Source of the DNA: Krasilnikovozyma curviuscula
Lineage: Eukaryota > Basidiomycota > Tremellomycetes > Cystofilobasidiales > Mrakiaceae
DNA length: 11,189 bases
Assembly: GCA_014825775.1 (NCBI GenBank)
Contig: MVAQ01000378.1
Coordinates: 1-11,189, forward strand
Direction of reading: 5' to 3'
The position numbers and the translations under genes are program-made. This document shows, piece by piece, positions 7,476 through 11,189 of the stretch. Position 1 is the stretch's first letter. Every line of letters starts with the position of its first letter. The notes beneath the pieces are model-generated. The model made no database searches. It was not told the origin of the DNA and was given only the letters and a program-made list of their open reading frames with translations.

Positions 7476-9572
7476 ATGTCTTCACTTCTATCTGATGATG
7501 AGGACAGTAACATGGAGTCCGTCAAGTGGGAGACAGTAAACAGCAACGACCAGCCAATCAGCCATAAACCACTTCCAGCACCCTCGACGTCGTACAGCGA
7601 TCACGTTGGTTCTGCTAGTGTAGGTGCTTCTGCAGGTAAAGCAGGAGAAGGGGGAGGTTTAGAAGGTGATGGTCATCCTAACAAATGGGATGGATGGCTC
7701 GATATTATCGTTAGAGATCCAGTGAAGGAAATGGAAGGCAGCAAGGATGCTCACGTAACGTTTGCCATCCACACAAGAGTGAGTCGCTACACCCCATTAT
7801 TAGCAGGTTAATATTACTGTTTAGCAACGTATCAACTCATTGGTCTCTTCACTTTCCTCTCGTTTGTCCTGCTGGTGTGCCCCTGTCGCCGGCCGGCGCC
7901 ATTGCATTCCGTAAGACGAACCTCCCGACTTTTGCAGCCTCAACTTCCAAAGTCCGCCGTCGATTCCAGGATTTTAACTTTCTTAAAGATTCGTTGACGA
8001 AGGACTTCCCGGCTTGCGTTGTACCTCCACTTCCAGACAAGCATCGTTTAGGTACGCACCCGCCGGTTTGATTGGATCTAGGTTCCCCGTACCTAGTCTC
8101 ACTCCTTGTTATGGTACCACCCAGAGTACATCACTGGAGATCGGTTTAGCTCAGAGTTTTTAGAAAAGAGAGTGGAAGAGTACGTCTGGCTATCGCACCA
8201 CAATCCGCTTGAAGAAAGCAGCAGTAGCTCACGAAGCTCTCAAAAATCCTGCTCCTTTTTTTAACAGTCTGCAGCGCTTCCTTGTACGAATAACCAGGCA
8301 TCCGACACTTCGTCGGGCTGCTCTGGTGGCCGCTTTCTTGGAATCAACTGACTGGGTGAGTGTGTGCAGCCGCCACCCCATCTTAACGCCCACGGACGCT
8401 TTGTTCACTTTGCTCCTACTCATAGTCTATCCGTATGCATAAGCATCTGGCAAATCCAGTCTCACCTGATGCACCAACCGGAATTATCGACACACTATCT
8501 GATAGCATCGTCAATCTTACGTCTGGGCGAGTTCGCAAACCGGACCCCAGATTCGAAGAAATGCGGGAGTCGATGGACCACTTCGAAGAAGGATTGATAG
8601 GTGTAGAGAAGGGTGGAAAGCGTCTTAGTGGAAGAGTAGGAGGTACGATAAAACACTTCCCCATTCTATCTTGACCTCATGTCCCTCACCTCACCTCAAT
8701 TCTCCCAGATCTAAGTGCAGATTATCAGGAGCTCGCTCAATCGGTGCAGGGTCTAGGATACCTTGAGTCTGGTATCACGGAGCCCCTTAATAGGTTCGCA
8801 GATCGCATGCTCGAATTCTCGTCAAACTTACGCTACATGGTCAGTAATTGAATTAAAATCCTTCTGCTTGTATCAACGCTCCCTTGTTGGCATTCTCACT
8901 GTGTCTTTCGTTTGTAGTCATCTGCACCGCTACCCCCTTTCCTCGCCCAGCTCCATTCGTTGCTTCTCTATTCGCAAGCTCATCGCGCTCTGTTGAAACT
9001 CCGAGATCAAAAGCAGCTGGACTCAGAAATCCTGTCTGAGTACCTGACAACTGTGGTTTTGGAGCGCGACAGGTTAGCTGCTTTGAATGAAGGTAATGCT
9101 ACTGGGGTCGTTGGACTGGGTACATATTTGAGGGACAGAGTTGACAAGGTCAGAGGAACCGACGACATTGGTACTCGAAGAGGTGAGAACATGAATTCTC
9201 GCTCAATTCCGATACTTCTTCTTTTGTGCTAACAGGCGATTTATATTTTATTTTGATTAGAGCGGATGAAGAAGCTTGAAGGCAAGATTGCTGAGGTGAG
9301 TATAACTAAAGGGGCTGTTCACAACAAGATGGACTGACTACGCCCTTTTGTACTCCCAGCTGCAAGAAGCCGTAACACAAGCTGTAGAAACCTCTACAGC
9401 ATTTTCTGAAGAGACTCTTTCAGAGAGGGATTCTTTCGAACTATCAAAAAAGGAGGAGATGAAGGAGTTGTTGTCTGCGTTTGCTGACGGGCAAATTCGA
9501 ATGTACGAGAATACAATGAAGGATTGGGACAAATTGATCCCAGTCTTGAGCAAAATCAGAGTGGACGTGTAG
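7476..9572 (+). CDS. SNX4: Sorting nexin-4 (Snx4/Atg24), PX-BAR protein
   Basis: Nine exons: 7476..7778, 7916..8051, 8125..8179, 8268..8355, 8426..8642, 8709..8839, 8918..9182, 9261..9295 and 9360..9572. They give 480 residues. The first ATG has A at -3. Residues 1-70 are disordered and acidic/Gly-rich. The PX domain spans about 74-194: WLDIIV, then VRRRFQDF (114-121), the phosphoinositide-contacting Arg-Phe motif, PPLPDKHR (138-145), YITGDRFS, and LQRFL..RHP. From about 225 to 480 comes the BAR region, with RVRKPD, FEEGL..GVE, QGLGYLESGIT, FLAQLH, KLRDQKQLD, YLR/DKVRGT and the Snx4-like end DWDKLIPVLSKIRVDV. Snx4 binds PI3P on endosomes, recycles SNAREs to the Golgi, and supports selective autophagy with Atg20. 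Snx41/Atg20 is less likely because of this C-terminus. The first intron (137 nt, AAG acceptor) is the one junction with lower certainty. Identity is secure. Confidence 0.95.
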
Positions 9573-9732
9573 TCGATACCTAGTGGCTGTTTGTAGATAC
9601 TTGTATCTGATTTGTACACAGACACCTTCTTAGCTTGCAAGGTCGAAATGGTGTTGGAAATGTTGCATATGCGTAGCACAAAGTGGACAAGAATGAAAAA
9701 GTCGAAATTTAAAAATAGGCACTATCTATTAA
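9573..9732. other. Convergent 3' spacer between SNX4 and the zinc-cluster gene
   Basis: A 160-nt gap where both transcripts end. The left part carries a 14-nt imperfect palindrome; the right part is A/T-rich (about 9700-9716 on the + strand). No canonical AATAAA is present on either strand. Confidence 0.55.
9595..9608. repeat. Short inverted repeat downstream of SNX4
   Basis: AGATAC-TT-GTATCT forms a perfect 6-bp stem with a 2-nt spacer, starting 23 nt after the SNX4 stop codon. It is short enough to be chance. If functional it would lie in the 3' UTR, near where cleavage and polyadenylation should occur. Confidence 0.4.
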
Positions 9733-11121
9733 CTATTGAACCCAGGAAGAAGAAGTGTAGACCGGGACTGTAGTGGCACCGGTAAGTGGGCCCGACGCAT
9801 ATTCTACCGGGCGCAGCTCAATGGGGCTCATGAGGGCAGGGTATTCCTTCTGGTTACAAGCAGGCATCTCTGCAGCATAGCCAGAAGGCATGCTCATGCC
9901 TAGACCGACAAGAGGCGCGTTTGAATGGTAGGTAGGTGATGGGGGAAGGTAGAGGTAGGGTTGAGGAGCCAAAGGTTGCTTAGAGGTGAAAGATGGGAAG
10001 GATGCAAAGGAATGCATTTCTGGAGAGATTGGTGGCGATTCCGGAAGAGGCGCAGAACCGGGATGCTGAGAGTAGTACGAGATATCGGTTGGATAGGCAG
10101 CTGGTGTTTCTGGGCCAAAAGATGATGCCAGCGAAGAAGTGCTCGAGGAGTAACCTCTGTGGTATGGTGCAGCTGGAGATGGGAAATATTCGGAGTCCGA
10201 ATATCCGTAAGATGACATCGCTGGTGATGCCATAGGGTATGGCGACGCCGAGTATGGCATTGAGGGAATGGCGAAGCCGGTGAAGGTTGGTGAAGTGGAT
10301 GGAGGAGGAGTGAGCGAGTCTGAGTCCCAAGCAGAAGAGCTTTCGGTAGGAATGTATCCAAGGTTGATAGGGGAGCTGAGGGCGCGGTGTTCAGCAAGAC
10401 CGGGTCGAGACATGTTGGAGAGGTAGGCGGTGTGGAAAGGTGTTTCAGTCAAGACCGAAGGGAATGGCCGTCCTTCTTCAGAAACAGGTGAGTCCAGCTC
10501 TAGATGATTTTGAAAAGAAGATGGAAAAGGGTAAGCGACAAATCAGCGAGAAAGACGAGAATGTAAACAATGCTTACCTGGCGAAGAATGCGATGTGCTA
10601 GAATGGTTATCGAAGCTAGAAGAATCGCGCTGATATCCACTCGATGAACGTCTTGGGGTTGAAGGGTGGGTAAAGAGTTGCCTTGAGATCGAGCCGACAG
10701 ATGAAATCTTCATGGGTTCTCCAGCTTGTTTCATGCGAGCAGCCTTCGCAGCCTTCGAAGCAGCTTTACGTTCTCGTGTAGCTCTATTAGTCTCCTCAGA
10801 AACAGCAGTGACTAAAAAGAAACATATAGGGGGGAGTTTTCAGTTGGGATAAGTCAACAGGGCTGTGGAGGTCGGATCAACTCACAGTCGCAACAACGAC
10901 CAGTCTTCACACAGTTGGCACAAGGAGAGACACCTTCACACTTGATTTTCCTGTAGAAAAGGAAGAAGATGAAAAGGGATGTCAATACGTGATGGATGAA
11001 AATGTTAAACGGTCACGAGGGGCTAGCGGACCCACCTGAAACGACAGTATGAACATGCCATGGAGATTCTATGCCTTCTTGGACCTGAGGATCCAGAGGA
11101 GGGAGAGGGAGGAGTGGTCAT
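9733..11121 (-). CDS. Zn2Cys6 (zinc-cluster) transcription factor, short form
   Basis: Exons (minus) are 11036..11121, 10886..10950, 10578..10811 and 9733..10499, joined in frame to 383 residues. The Zn2Cys6 motif is C23-x2-C26-x6-C33-x5-C39-x2-C42-x6-C49, with C48 as an alternative last ligand. Intron 1 splits it between the second and third Cys. After it comes FTAVSEETNR and a basic Ala/Lys-rich helix (about 60-79, RERKAASKAAKAARMK), probably part of the DNA-binding linker. From residue 80 on it is Ser/Pro/Tyr-rich low complexity with no hydrophobic blocks of the usual fungal regulatory middle domain, so it is a short zinc-cluster protein and nuclear by inference. The target genes are unknown. 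The ATG at 11121 is chosen because it opens the frame through the Cys cluster; the frame is also open upstream to the window edge, without an ATG. It converges on SNX4. Confidence 0.88.
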
Positions 11122-11152
11122 AGCGCTGCTGCTGTGCAGCTGTGGGTTCCAT
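11069..11152 (-). promoter_or_regulatory. Overlapping upstream ORF of the zinc-cluster gene
   Basis: An ATG at 11152 lies 31 nt upstream of the chosen start, in a different frame. It opens a 27-codon ORF that runs past the main ATG and stops at 11069-11071, before the Cys cluster. If it is in the mRNA, scanning ribosomes would need to skip it to make the transcription factor. The 5' end of the transcript is unknown, so its presence in the leader is inferred. Confidence 0.45.
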
Positions 11153-11189
11153 TGGGAGAGGGGAGTGTGTGGGTGGGTGTGATGATGGT

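Noticed and set aside
7310..7546. A minus-strand ORF over the divergent promoter and the start of SNX4
   Set aside because: It overlaps the clear SNX4 first exon antisense and has no product likeness.
8435..8674. Internal ATG at 8435 as a separate gene start
   Set aside because: The open frame is exon 5 of SNX4; three codons upstream (8426) an acceptor joins it to the PX exon in phase, matching the family.
9900..10397. A 165-codon minus-strand ORF in another frame of the zinc-cluster gene
   Set aside because: It overlaps the C-terminal exon that continues the Zn2Cys6 frame by three phase-correct junctions; the His/Pro/Leu-rich translation is a frame shadow.

Overview
The window looks like a gene-dense stretch of a basidiomycete yeast genome, most probably a tremellomycete (Cryptococcus/Kwoniella type). 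Five signs point that way: many very short introns (about 60-140 nt) with GTGAGT/GTAAGT donors and CTRAY/TAAC-like branch sites; spacers of under 300 nt; mid-range base composition; Ser/Pro/Thr-rich low-complexity protein segments; and best recalled similarity to fungal endosomal and nuclear-transport families. No prokaryotic feature, RNA gene, transposon or virus-like sequence was seen. The genus is inferred, not shown.

Layout, left to right. 1-67: intron end made of a (CA)n microsatellite cut by the window edge. 68-891 (+): the 3' four exons of a Rab4-type small GTPase ending in a prenylated Cys-x-Cys. 892-1135: convergent spacer. 1136-3263 (-): Ran-binding protein of the Yrb2/Hba1/RanBP3 type with FG-like repeats and a C-terminal RanBD. 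3447-6228 (-): an 879-residue, mostly disordered protein with clathrin-adaptor-type acidic-Phe motifs (Laa2/aftiphilin-like, tentative). 6500-7277 (-): a 149-residue TMEM170-like membrane protein in five exons, one of only 25 nt. 7278-7475: divergent promoter. 7476-9572 (+): sorting nexin Snx4/Atg24 (PX-BAR), nine exons. 9573-9732: convergent spacer. 9733-11121 (-): a short Zn2Cys6 transcription factor with an overlapping upstream ORF.

Exon models were assembled by hand. Every junction uses GT-AG and keeps the frame, and the resulting proteins are uninterrupted from ATG to stop, except the Rab, whose 5' end lies outside the window. Three of the six genes (Rab4-like GTPase, adaptor-accessory-like protein, Snx4) plausibly act in recycling between endosome and trans-Golgi. 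The Yrb2-like protein acts in Crm1-dependent nuclear export, and the Zn2Cys6 protein would regulate unknown targets. These genes lie on both strands with their own promoters, so any functional link is through neighbourhood only. I see no convincing new multi-gene system. The most distinctive items are the adaptor-like protein with a duplicated short motif, the microsatellite abutting a splice acceptor, and the overlapping uORF of the zinc-cluster gene.
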